Shown here: positions 1-10,654 of the stretch, in pieces
Layout: each line of letters begins with the position of its first letter
How positions within the stretch are numbered: the stretch's first letter is position 1
DNA from: Platynereis dumerilii
Lineage: Eukaryota; Annelida; Polychaeta; Phyllodocida; Nereididae
Length of the DNA stretch: 64,000 nt
Assembly: GCA_026936325.1 (NCBI GenBank)
Contig: JAPTHN010000011.1
Span: forward strand, 32,832,629-32,896,628
Reading direction: 5' to 3'
Translations under genes and position numbers: made by a program
The notes under the pieces: model-generated
Told to the model about the DNA's origin: nothing
The model's database searches: none
What the model saw: only the letters and a program-made list of their open reading frames with translations

Positions 1-377
1 TGCTAAAAAGTAGTGCTGTCAGCAGTCAGGGAAATTACCAGCATATGAGGACAATTGCAATTCAAGCCAAGTCCTGGCCCTGACAGGATGATTGAGGGTG
101 TGGGGTTGATCAGTTGGGTCTCGATCAGAAGAAAGTCTGATCCCTTTGCAGCCATCCTCACCACACAGCAGCATGTCAGTTGCGGGACTTAATTCTATCC
201 AATTTCACAAAATACTGCAAAGTCATCAGCAGCTAATGACAATTTCCTAATTTCTCTGGAGCCTTCGGGTTCTTTTCCTCATTATGTAATGGATAGGTCT
301 GCCAAAATTCATAGAGTTAGTTGACAATGTGATACAACTTTATACCAAGTTTGGAAGTGATAGTTGCAGTAATTATT

Positions 378-560
378 TTTAAATAGCCAGTCAAAAATGA
401 TTTTGAGCACTGCCAAAGTCATGCCTAGGCCATGACACTGTGAGAGTGTCATGGGAGGGTGAAGACAGTGCTAGGGTGATTGTCATGTGGGGCTGAGGAC
501 ATTGACTGTCATCAGCTGGTGATAATTTCCCTGACTGGTCAGTGGTATCACATGTGAGCA
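378..560 (+). repeat. Dispersed repeat, copy 1
   Basis: Shares a run around ATTTTGAGCACTGCCAAAGT, a TCATGGG-rich core and GGTAATTTCC-like end with 33790-33985, which is in the opposite orientation. Only fragments; family unknown. Confidence 0.7.
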
Positions 561-1690
561 ACCCAAATGATAAAATGTAGACCACTTCTCCCCTAATCCC
601 TCTCAAGATTCATTTTATGCCCCCCTCCCCACAGCTATCTACAAGTGCATGCAATCAAAAATAAGCACATTTCTCTGTAACTTTTAGGCAAGAGGGAGAG
701 TCAAGACCCCTCTCCCCTTTAATCCATCCCAGTCCGGAAATACTCTTTTCAGATCTATAAAGTAGCAGCGTTATTTCTGCTGATAAGTATTCTATTTAAT
801 TAGCACAATTTGCTGGCTTTTCTTGTTAAAGAAACACAGGACCTAGGCCTGTAGATTTGCACTGACAGAAAAAAACTAATTATTGTAGAAATGTCTCATT
901 TATCATGGGAGTGATCCACATGGACAAGGCAAGTAGATAATTTTTTATCGTCATTGGAAAGAAAGATTGAGTATTGAGTAATGGAAATGGTTTTATTACA
1001 GACAGATACTGTTGATCATTATTACATTTACATGAAATTGGGAGACTTAGGCAGGGTGTGTATTGACTTGATTGATTGAAATTCTGCAAAAAGCTGCACC
1101 AACATCATTTCATGCATTTATTGCCATGATTTTAGTATTGGCTTCCACGCACAAATAACAGGATGGTTTGCAGGGACTCTCAGCGAACAAACAAAATAAC
1201 ATGGCCACCTCAGCAATCAACATTTAGACCTAATTGATACATGGCAGTCACTGACAGGTTATGACTTTTATCTTGTTGATCATGTTGATATGGTATTTAT
1301 GGAAGCTAAAATGGTCACCTGATTCATGGGCTAAATAACCTATCCTGGGGGTATAATACCCCCTTACTCGGGATGAAGATGGAAGGCATAGAATAGAAGA
1401 GTTTGTTGTGAACTGCTCACCTGTGTCAGGCCCCTAGAGGTGTGATAAATTAGCTGTAAACTTGCAGCAACTTCACTCAATCTTCACATCGTGGACAACA
1501 CTGCCATGTTTGCAGAATGGACCAATAGGAAGGCGCTGTTTATCAGCAGTGCTGCAGTGACGTATTTCCTTCAGGTATTTATAAGGCGTTCTGTGCAAAT
1601 ATGGTATAGGGGAAGATGAATCACCAAGCGTGTTTTTGAGAAACCGTATTTTTTCGTCCCTCCGACGGTACGCCCCGGAACTAAAAAATA
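561..1690. other. Non-coding stretch upstream of the candidate unit
   Basis: No gene or clear repeat. Short open frames lack any family resemblance. Confidence 0.6.
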
Positions 1691-1698
1691 AACTGTGG

Positions 1699-1706
1699 TG
1701 ACGTCA
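1699..1706. promoter_or_regulatory. CRE palindrome TGACGTCA near the start of the candidate unit
   Basis: A perfect CRE/ATF site about 150 bp upstream of a good splice donor (1853), in a less AT-rich stretch. Position suits a proximal promoter. Other TGACGTCA copies at 4645, 28474, 40591 and about 56855 lack such a context. Confidence 0.3.
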
Positions 1707-2082
1707 CGAAAAATAAAAATACAACATAGGAGCGCCACCAGTCAGCAGGCCTGCCAGTGGCGTCCTCTGCCAGGTGACATCGTCGTGTTTGTGAAAAACT
1801 GGAAGTCTGGTCAATCGTCTGGCTGGTTTTATCTCACTTTCATCTCTATTCAGGTATGATAACCTTCGTCTTTGTTTAGAATATGTGTGTAAGTGTTGTG
1901 TGATCAAATTGCCGTCCATTCAGTACCATATTATTTTTGCCAAATAAACTAACAGACCTGCCAACTTCTCCCGCACTCCCGCAAGCATTATCTAACTCAA
2001 GTAACTGCTAACCTCCAGCACCATCCAAGTAATTGACAATCCAAGCTATTAGCACCCGTCGTCGCCAACTTCGTACCCCGTT

Positions 2083-2142
2083 GTATTTGGTGTCGTTGGA
2101 TTCGTCTCGAAGAGACGATTCCAATGGTAGTAAATACACCAA
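2083..2142. repeat. Imperfect foldback
   Basis: TTCGTCTC / GAGACGA core, extended on both sides by GTTGGA / TTCCAA and by ATTTGGTGT-like and ACACCAAAAT arms. Looks like a remnant of a foldback repeat. Confidence 0.55.
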
Positions 2143-2254
2143 AATCGGATGATTCTAGGCCAAACTACACCTTTGTTGTGTGAATGATGATAGCATGTTT
2201 CTTTAAATTTTTGAAACATTAGATAGCTATGCAAGCAAATGAGTATTACCAACA

Positions 2255-2571
2255 TGGGCGTAGATCCTGGGGGGGGGGGGGTGGGGGGATGATCATATGA
2301 TTATCCCCCCTAGAATCTCAAATATAAAAACTTAGTATTGACAATTATATTCAGTTGTTTTTTCCATCATACCAGTAACAGGTTGGATGTCATATGGAAG
2401 ATACAAGCAAAAGATCTGTGTCTCAGAACTTATCTTAGATAAAATGTCAAATTTATTGGTTTTGTGTGCCCCAAAGTCCCCCGACTCGCGACGTTCGGCC
2501 TGTTGGACCTCGCGCAAACTTGCGTTCGCAGAAATCATCCCCCCCTACCAAAATTAAAAATCTACGCCCCT
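2255..2571. mobile_element. Small TIR element (GGGCGTAGAT ends)
   Basis: Left end GGGCGTAGATCC with a long G-run; right end ATCTACGCCCC. Inverted ends, about 316 bp, no coding capacity. A target duplication is not clear. Confidence 0.65.
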
Positions 2572-2656
2572 GACTACTAAACATCTATTTCACATTTTCT
2601 GTGATATTGTGTTTAGCATTGTTTAGGCCTACTTCAGTGCATTTTTTAACATAGTA

Positions 2657-2687
2657 ACTGGGAGACCAAAATTAATGGTCTCCCAGT
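2657..2687. repeat. Perfect 12-bp hairpin, 7-nt loop, with further half copies
   Basis: ACTGGGAGACCA and its exact complement around AAATTAA. Two more, less perfect copies (TTGGTCTCCCAGT and CTAGGAGACCAA) follow up to about 2750, again inverted to each other. Confidence 0.85.
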
Positions 2688-3269
2688 GGACAGATTTGAG
2701 ATTTGGTCTCCCAGTCATTGCCAAATTGGTATCACTAGGAGACCAATTTTCCCAGAAATTTTTTACAAGCTTGTCATGATTTGTAATTCTTGCGTGCATT
2801 TAAAACAGTAACAGCTCAGGCCCACTATTCACCAGCTCCAGCATCACTGTAATTTGTTTGTTAAATATCATAACATTTTATCTTGTAGATTGTCAGAAGC
2901 TGTCAGAAGTGGACTGCACCTGTTCATGAGCGACAGCCGTGGATCCCTGAGACTGTGTTCCGATAGCTCCACGGATAATGCATTAAGTGCATCGTAGCCA
3001 AATATCCAAAGTACTGATCCTCAAACTCATCAAGGTACAGTATTATGTGTTAACCAGTCCTACTTCAAGCAAGGTTTTAGCCCAATCATTAGCTGAATCC
3101 AAATTCTGTTGTGGTGTTAAATTGCGAAGTTCCCCAATTGTCTATATAGGCGAGGTATAATTATGAGCGGTGGCCAAAGGCCATCCCGCCCATGTTGCTG
3201 TAGTGTGAGGTTTGGTAGTCTCAGTTGTCTTCCCTATTGACGATGATTTCACTTTGCACAGGCTGGCCC

Positions 3270-3840
3270 AGACTTCCAGTATGAGTCAAATACATCAAAT
3301 ACCTTGACATCTCGCCAGGCATAACTTATGAGTGACCTTGACCTACATCTGTGACCTTGGCGGCCATATTTGTGAAAAGCTTGTGTAAAAGATAACTCAA
3401 TTTCTATGAATCCTGGAATCATGAAACTAGCAGGGATTGTGTATAACAGCAAGACCTTGAATGAGTTCTGACATGAGTGACCTTGACCTACTTCTGTGAC
3501 CTTGGCGGCCATATTTGTGATTATCTTGTCTGCACTATAACTCCTCTTGTATTTACACTAGTATCACCTAACTAACATGGATTATGTATCATTGTAAGAC
3601 CTTGAATTAGTTTTGACATCAGTGACCTTGACCTATATCTGTGACCTTGGCAGCCATATTTGTAAAAAGCTTATATGCACGACAACTCCACTATTATTCT
3701 CCCTGGGACCACCAAACTCACAGGGATTTTTTTATCACAGTAACACCTTGAATGAGTTGTAACATGGATGACCTTGAACCATTTCTGTGACCTTGGTGGC
3801 AATATTTGTTAAAACTTTACGTAGGCCCTACATGATGACT
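3270..3840. repeat. 145-bp tandem array carrying nuclear-receptor half-sites
   Basis: Four units. TGACCTTGACCT (reverse AGGTCAAGGTCA) starts at 3333, 3478 and 3623, and a variant at 3769, giving steps of 145, 145 and 146. Each unit also carries TGTGACCTTGG about 18 bp later, followed by a conserved GGCCATATTTGTGA-like stretch. Confidence 0.85.
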
Positions 3841-3873
3841 CACAAGCAACAGAATCTATGGTGGTGGCCGTGG

Positions 3874-4228
3874 ATAGGAGTCGAGGTGGATAGGAGTCAG
3901 TGGTGGATAGGAGTCGGGGGCGGCGGACAGGAGTCGGGGGCAGCGGATAGGAGTTGGGGCGGCGGATAGGAGTCTGGGCGGCGGACAGGAGTCGGGGGCG
4001 GCGGACAGGAGTCGGGGGCGGCGGACAGGAGTCGGGGGCGGCTGATAGGAGTGGGGCCGGCGGGTAGGAGTGGGGCCGGCGGACAGGAGTCAGGGGCGGC
4101 GGACAGGAGTCGGAGGCGGCGGACTGGAGTCGGAGGCGGCAGACAGGAGTCGGGGGGCGGCGAATAGGAGTCGGGGGCGGCGGACAGGAGTCGGGCCGGC
4201 GGACAGGACTCAGGGGCGGCGGACAGTT
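3874..4228. repeat. GC-rich minisatellite, unit about 19-20 bp
   Basis: About 17-18 units of the type GGCGGCGGACAGGAGTCGGG, much richer in G+C than the surroundings. The long minus-strand open frame across it is a repeat artefact. Confidence 0.92.
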
Positions 4229-4972
4229 TAACTACCGCCCATTGCACACTTGTGTGCCTTCTAGTTGATAGACGGGACCAGGAGGCGCAGCCTCGCCGAG
4301 CGAAGCGAGGCGTCCCGTCCCTTACAGCAAACATGTGAGTGATCCAGCTGGCAGATGATTCAATAAAAAAAAAATGATTCAGACATCCCATAATATGATC
4401 CCGACTACTTTTTCTCGTCACGTACGTACGTGACAACAAATAAAAATCTAAGTGACAACATCAGCAAATAGTTTTTTTCAGTAAATTGCTTGTTGGCATT
4501 TTGATTATACAGAAAAAAGAACAATTCTAGTAGAACTTCGTCAAAACAAATTGTTTTTACCGATTAGGATTGTTTCGGAGGTTTTATTTCGTGAATTTTC
4601 GTCACTCCCGGCACTTTGTTGACAGGCAACGCAGCACGCCACTATGACGTCATCGATTCATGTGCACATCGTGATTCTTGTGTACATCCTCTGGCAAGCC
4701 ATGAATGGCGAGCGAGTGAATTGTTCATTCAATTTCGGCCCAGAACATTGATTATTCCACTGTAAATAATCCTTTAGCTAGTCACGAGGCTCAGCAAGAG
4801 TATTCTGGATATACTGATGCCATCAGACGGACTGTAGATGCCCTGTATGGTTCAGAATCAAGCGGTCTGAAGTCGGCGATTTGAACATGTTGAAAGCTGT
4901 GGATTGCTTGACAGGACTTGGCTGACAGGTCGACCAGGGGCGGATTGCATTTTTGTGTGGATTGGGCAGGGG

Positions 4973-4994
4973 TTTGGGGGCGGCAGCCCCCAAA
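4973..4994. repeat. GC hairpin, copy 1
   Basis: TTTGGGGGC, loop GGCA, GCCCCCAAA. Preceded by GGGCAGGGG. A near-identical inverse copy is at 47299-47320. Confidence 0.75.
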
Positions 4995-5101
4995 ACATGC
5001 ACAGATGATTCTCCCAGAAACACAGGACATGTCGCACAGCAAGCAGGTGGGTTGGCATTGAGCTACTGTCAAAGGTCTTTGAGAGAATCATGCGGTAATC
5101 A

Positions 5102-6593
5102 GTCAAAACGTCTACAAACAAAAACGGCAACAGACAATAACGCCTACGATTTTTTTTCCATTATCAAAAACGGCTACAGCTAGTTTTCCTTTTGCATGAC
5201 AATGTAAAAACGGCAATTGGCTTTTACAAAAACGGCAATTGCACTCTACAGAGTCTGATTAAAAATGATAATTGCTATTTAGCCCTTCAAAGGCCGTCTG
5301 ATGTTAAAGGTAATTGGTTTTTCACTCATACTCACTAATGAACTGCTTAATTTTTGACACTTGTTCTTGTATAAACAGTAGGCGTTTTTGTAAAGTTGTG
5401 TACCATGGACGACTTCTGATTTTGACACGACAGTTGAATTCGACATGTACACTGTGGGCTGTCAAGTGTATTTGACAAGTGCTCCAGCTGCAGTATAATT
5501 CGTTGTAGTGTGGGCCAAAATGTCAACAACTTGCTGGACTGATTGGACCACTTGCCAGGCAGGTTGGTGAGTGTCGAATTCAACTGTCGTATCGAAAATA
5601 GATGTCGTTTATGGTAGCCGTTTTTGACATCTATTAGTAGGCGTTTTTGTGTTGCCGTTCTTGCAATGTCAGAAATTACAGTAGGCGTTCTTGTCTGTAG
5701 GCGTTTTGACTGCTAATCAATCATGTAGTCAAATTGGTGTGCAGTCAAAACGGCGATAGACCAGAATGGCTATTGCAGTTTTGACAGTGTCACAACGGCG
5801 ATGCCAAAACGGCGATGAATAGATATCCACAAAACGGCTATAGGTCTATACCAGAACGGCTATACCACTATTCCAGATTTGCTATGCCTACATGTAGTTA
5901 CACCCTTAATTCCCTAATCCCTGCTAATTGGCATTGAAGAACAACTGACCTCATTAGGCCAATAATATGAAGGGGTCTTGTGTCAATTAAAGAGAGGTGG
6001 CAAAGCTGATTGCACTTAGCATTTTTGAAGCCTCCCAGATATTGACCATTAATAATTATTGATAGTTCTAGTCAATGGGCTCACTCCAATGGCCCTCTTA
6101 AAAATCGAGAGACACTGACAGTTTAACTGATGAAAAGTGACTTCTTTATGGTTAATGCTTAGTTAAAAAGTGACATGAAACATTTGTTTTCCTGGATCTG
6201 GATAATAGGCCAACAGTCCTCCATTGGAGTTTTATAATTTTAATATCCGACATTTGTCACTCCATGTGTTTTTAGTGACCCGTGCACAACCCTAAACTTT
6301 ATTCCAGAGTCCAAAAGCACATCAAAATATATTGTGGCCACTGCCAGGCCCTGGGCCCTTGGTTTAAGCATGTCAATTAATTGTAGAAGTACAGATTTAG
6401 GCTACTGCCAGCCTTTAAAGCTTCAGAATTGCAATCGCCGTTTTGGTTAAACATAATCGCTGTTTTGGCAATGTCTAATAGCCGTTCTGGCAATGGCATT
6501 CAATTTCAATATTTGCAATAGCCGTTCTGGTCAAGCTGAGAAAAATCCTCGCCTTTTCGGCAATAGCCGTTTTGGTTTATCGCCGTTTTGACT
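5102..6593. mobile_element. Palindromic non-autonomous DNA transposon with AAAACGGC motif array
   Basis: Inserted in the LINE. Flanked by an exact 8-bp duplication GGTAATCA (5094-5101 and 6594-6601); terminal inverted repeat (A)GTCAAAACG. The inside carries about 23 copies, counted by eye, of AAAACGGC-type motifs (often followed by GAT, TAT or TAC), direct in left halves and complementary in right halves. It divides into two modules, 5102-5710 and 5743-6593, each with GTCAAAACG at one end and CGTTTTGAC at the other; GCTAATCA, one base off the target duplication, follows the first. No transposase frame. An 8-bp duplication suggests hAT, P or Mutator-like mobilisation; the family is not recognised. 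Confidence 0.8.
5427..5590. repeat. 19-bp perfect inverted repeat inside the palindromic transposon
   Basis: ACGACAGTTGAATTCGACA at 5427-5445 and its reverse complement at 5572-5590, with about 126 bp between. It sits at the centre of the first module. Confidence 0.85.
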
Positions 6594-7086
6594 GGTAATC
6601 ATAAAATTTATGACTACTTTAAAAGTAATCAACTATTTTATGATAACCAGTATGGCTTTAGAAGTGGTCACTCTACAGAGCTTGCTGCCTTGGAATTAAT
6701 AGACAGGATAATACTCTCCATGGATAAAAAAGAAATTCCATCGACGGTATTTATTGATCTCTCAAAGGCCTTTGACACTCTTGATCATGAAATACTCCTA
6801 TATATATATAAACTACAAAGCAATCTGCTATTTATATAAGATTTTTCTGAAAGGCTGTTACTCTGTGAGTACATTTTCAGTTATCTTTTATAAATACCTT
6901 TACTAAATGTACAGTCAGGATTTAATAATTTGAATATTTTTATTGCATGTCATTTTGTCATTTTCATACAGTTTGTTCACTTTAAACTTTACTTAAATTT
7001 GTGAACTTTACTTCAAATTTGTGAATCATTGCCTCAAATTTGATTCATTTATAAATTGCTACTTGTTCCTACCTTTGATGTATTAA

Positions 7087-7504
7087 GGGACCGTTCAGAA
7101 TTTATGACTGGGGGGGGGGTGGGAGTTTTGGCCGAGGGGGTACTAACTTTTCACACGTGTTTCAAGGGGGGGGGTATTAATTTTTGACAACACTTCGAAG
7201 GGGGGGTAAGAAATGTTAACAAAGAAAAAATGTTAAAAAACACTCATAAACTCATTTTATTTGGGCTTTTTTACGCGCAAAAGTCCGCGAAATAACGCGA
7301 ATCTGTACGCATGGCCATGTATAACAGTATATAAGTGTGTGTATTGCTTTATATGTCGAAGGGGGGGGGTACAAAAAATACTCATGAAACCTAAGGGTGG
7401 GGTACTAAAATTCCGCATGAAACTCAAGGGGGGGTATTAATTTTTGACGGGACGTTCCAGCAAAACTCCCACCCCCCCCCCAGTCATAAATTCTGAACGG
7501 TCCC
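7087..7504. mobile_element. MITE with about 45-bp TIRs and TAA target duplication
   Basis: Starts GGGACCGTTCAGAATTTATG followed by a G-run and GGGAGTTTTG; ends with the inverse. TAA at 7084-7086 and 7505-7507. A 3-bp TAA duplication and GGG ends suit a PIF/Harbinger-type non-autonomous element. The inside holds G-rich repeats (GGGGGGGTA). Confidence 0.8.
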
Positions 7505-8713
7505 TAATGTAGGATTGCATTATTATGTAGTTTAGTTGACTTATCAGATCATAATTTCTCTGCAGGACATTAACTGCTAATAACCTGTGCTACTCTGGTG
7601 TTGGTCCAAGGACTCAAGAGGGCACACACTGTAAGTTGCTGTAAAACAGTGTTATATTTGCATGTATTTTTTTTTTTGGCTTTTTTGCTGTGACTATTTA
7701 CTCAACTTACATATATGTTCTCTTTGCTACTTAACTCTCTCTGAATATTGTTATTTCCATTTATTTGAAGGGAACAATGCAATTGGACCACTCGTTTATG
7801 GCTACTGATTCTTGGAATGAATAAATGACGGTTCGAGTATCAATTGTCGTCTCTTCACTGTCTTCAGGGTCCTTGGGTTCCAGCACAATGTGTATGTTTA
7901 TTCTTTCTTGGTTTGAAGAACAGACATATTTTGTACAATTCTGTGTTTTATGAATACCTGCTGCTATTGAAGCATAATTATGATTTCAGACAGAAAAAAT
8001 TAAATAAAATAATAAATAAGAAGAAGTCAGATCTGAATGAAGACCACTATGCGAGGATAATGAGGTGCAGCTTTAAGGTAAATGGCAATTTTAAGGCATA
8101 TCTGGATACGACATGTCACAAATTTGGCTGATTACATCATCAACTCTAAAGTCAAAATAGTATAGAAAACACAGATCTAGCTGGGCTTTAGCTGGCCATT
8201 TGCCAGTTAGCAAAATGCTAATTCTGTCTTAATCTGGCTAAAAGAAATTCTAAAAATACTTGGTGATAAAAGAATTTAATGAACTCATGGCACAAAAATG
8301 CAACTTCTCGTAAGTCTTGCATTTTTTAAAAATTATTAAAGATCTTTTATGTAGTTATTGGAATTTCGTAATTTTAATAGTCGGCCTCTCCTGCAACATA
8401 TCTCAGTTCACAACAATAATAATCATGATAATCCCATTTGTATTGACCTGGGTAAATTTATTGTTTTGCTGTGATTTGAAAAATTATTTCTTTTTCAGGA
8501 CAAGAGCTGGGTTACTCAGTGCTCAGCTGTTCCAGTGCAGGCTACATGTTTTTGGATAGATTCAACAACAAATGTGACAACTTCAATTGTGTCTTTAGGT
8601 AAGTAGTGTATTGATCACATGATCGCGGAATATTGCATTTTGCCATTTTCAGGGAGGAAACTGACTTGAATGTATTATCACGTTACAGGGAATGAGATCA
8701 GATTGACCATTGA

Positions 8714-8903
8714 GGCCACACATAATTGATTCTTAGCTTCACTGACCCGCCGACACAATAGATTTCCTGCCAAAGGAAAAAAAAAGAAGTTTTTTTGACA
8801 TTATAAAAAATTTTATTTTCACCTTTTTTTTTTGTCCTAACGACCGACCCTAGAAAAAGTGCCTTGAGAGGATCCGAGAAGCTAAGATCAATTATGTGTG
8901 GCC
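8714..8903. mobile_element. MITE with GGCCACAC TIRs and TGA duplication, copy 1
   Basis: Left GGCCACACATAATTGATTCT then TAGCTTC; right GAAGCTAAGATCAATTATGT then GTGGCC. TGA at 8711-8713 and 8904-8906. A relative lies at 28538-28740. Confidence 0.8.
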
Positions 8904-8929
8904 TGACCTTTGTAATTTGTCAGTTAACT

Positions 8930-9882
8930 GAGTCATAGTAGCCTTTGATGTGTCATGAGGTTGCCATTAGCATTGATTAGAATCACATGGGAATTCTAGT
9001 CCTGTCAGGGCCGTAGCCTGCAGGGGGGCAGCTCCTCCCCCCCACCATGTAATTTGACCCAAAAAGTTTTTTAACATAAAAATATTGTATAATTGATGTA
9101 TGAATTCAAAAAGGGTGTGAAATATTAGACATTGCATGGTGAATCATCGTTTGCGCCATGTGTTATAACTATTGTTTTAATGTTGTACTCATAGTCCAAC
9201 AGCCTTACTGACATCAAGGTAATAATAGGTAGCAATTGTAACGTGTCAAGTGATAGCGTGAACTTGGCCTGATATGGACAGAAAAATTTTCAGCTCTTGA
9301 GAGAAAAAATGACTGGAATGAAGCTTGGATCTTCCAATCTTTCTTCCGCTTGCTGAAGTCAGTCAAAATACCCATTACCAGGACAAAATTATAAAAGTTT
9401 TTCACAAAATTCTGAATTTGCATCACCCTCCTCTATTTTGAAACACTTTCACTCATAGTTCTCTTTTTGCGAGGTTTCGAGCGAAACAAGAAAGCCATAG
9501 TAGCAGCGACAATTTAAAAAATAAATTTTATTTATTTATTTTCGATATGTCAACTTTTCTGCTTATCTATGTATAGATCTATCCGTCTGTCTATCAATTC
9601 TCTACGATTGGTTTATTGTGAACCGGTGTTCATCTCCTGTTTGAATTTACGTTATTTGCAAATTTTGTGAAGAAATAGTGCTAATCACTAGTAATCAGTG
9701 CAAATTCCTTGAAAGAGATGAAAAGAATTCACCAGAAATTTTACAACCTTCTATTTCTAATAGATCTATTTGGTTATTTCTGAGAACCTTCAGGAAACCA
9801 GAGAAACACAGAAATGTGAAACATTACAAAGATTGGTGATTGCATGGCTGAAAATCTAAACTATTGTTGTCTCTTTTTTCAG
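8930..9882. other. Non-coding stretch
   Basis: A single possible transposon end (GGGCCGTAGCCTGCAGGGGG) at about 9009 without a partner; otherwise nothing. Confidence 0.55.
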
Positions 9883-10326
9883 GACAGGTTAGGTCAGCTG
9901 CTCTGGAAGTTCAAAATGCTTGTGGATGTTAACGCTAGGACTGCAAAATTAATCTGAAAACCTGACTGTATCCATACTCAGTTGAGGTAAGTTACAAAAA
10001 TATGAAAGACTCCAAAATATTGTCTTAATTGTATGATTTGTTATGAAATATTTTATTCAATATACATATTTAGGTACATTCTCACAATTTTGACGGCCCC
10101 AGAGCTTGTCTCTTTGTCATTTTCCTTTCTTGTTTGGAAAGAGGCCCCATCCCCTCACTCTTGAGCAAATTTTTTCTATTGACTGATTGAAATACCACCA
10201 TTATTTAATGATTGAAAAATCTAATGTGTGCAAATCTTTTCATGGCCAAATTTGGTTGATTATGTGACGTCGGTCATTAGAAACGGCGTAGATGAGAGCG
10301 ATCAGTTTTAGTGCTGTTTATGGTGA

Positions 10327-10647
10327 GGGCTATTCCATTTAAAAACCTGGGGGTGGGGTGGTCAGGTTACATTTTTGACCGCCCATATGCATCTAAAGTG
10401 AATTATTTTCGACCCCCCCATACATTAAATGCAAATTTTTTACCCACCCCACTTACATCTAATAAAAATTTTATTATTACAATGCGTAAGCCTTCATGGA
10501 GCGATAATGCACCCCCGTACATCTAAAGCAATTTCTTTTGCATCCCACCATACATCTGAAGCGAATTTCCGCCGATCCCTATATCGATCTTACGAAAAAT
10601 AAATCAACCTGACCGTCCCACTCCCAGGTTTTTAAATGGAATAGCCC
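10327..10647. mobile_element. MITE with about 41-bp TIRs and TGA duplication
   Basis: Left GGGCTATTCCATTTAAAAAC then CTGGGGGTGGG; right end is the inverse with about three differences. TGA at 10324-10326 and 10648-10650. The inside repeats ACATCTAA-type words. It directly abuts the next element. Confidence 0.8.
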
Positions 10648-10654
10648 TGATACA

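Larger units (their letters stand above)
5052..6796 (+). mobile_element. Non-LTR retrotransposon (LINE) reverse-transcriptase fragment, split by a 1.5 kb insertion
   Basis: Two pieces of one RT: 5052-5093 reads IELLSKVFERIMR; 6602-6796 reads YDYFKSNQLFYDNQYGFRSG HSTELAALELIDR and then VFIDLSKAFDTLDHEILL, with motif A (FIDLSKAFD). These are finger/palm motifs of Jockey/CR1-like LINEs. The frame between the two pieces is interrupted by the element at 5102-6593, and the rest of the LINE (endonuclease, YADD, 3' end) is missing. A dead fragment, not a gene. Confidence 0.85.

Noticed and set aside
3897-4439. 180-codon minus-strand open frame rich in P, S and A
   Set aside because: It is the translation of the GC-rich minisatellite 3874-4228; no splice or homology support.
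4791-5130. Three overlapping minus-strand frames of 66-93 codons with many Cys
   Set aside because: They cross the GC hairpin and the LINE fragment; none resembles a family and overlapping frames cannot all be real.
7844-8131. 95-codon frame containing KKKSDLNEDHYARIMRCSF
   Set aside because: No family match, very AT-rich codons, and only a weak splice context (CAG before 7990, AAG|GTAAAT at 8077); could be a chance exon-like block.
9009-9060. Possible transposon end GGGCCGTAGCCTGCAGGGGG
   Set aside because: No matching inverted end or duplication could be found nearby.
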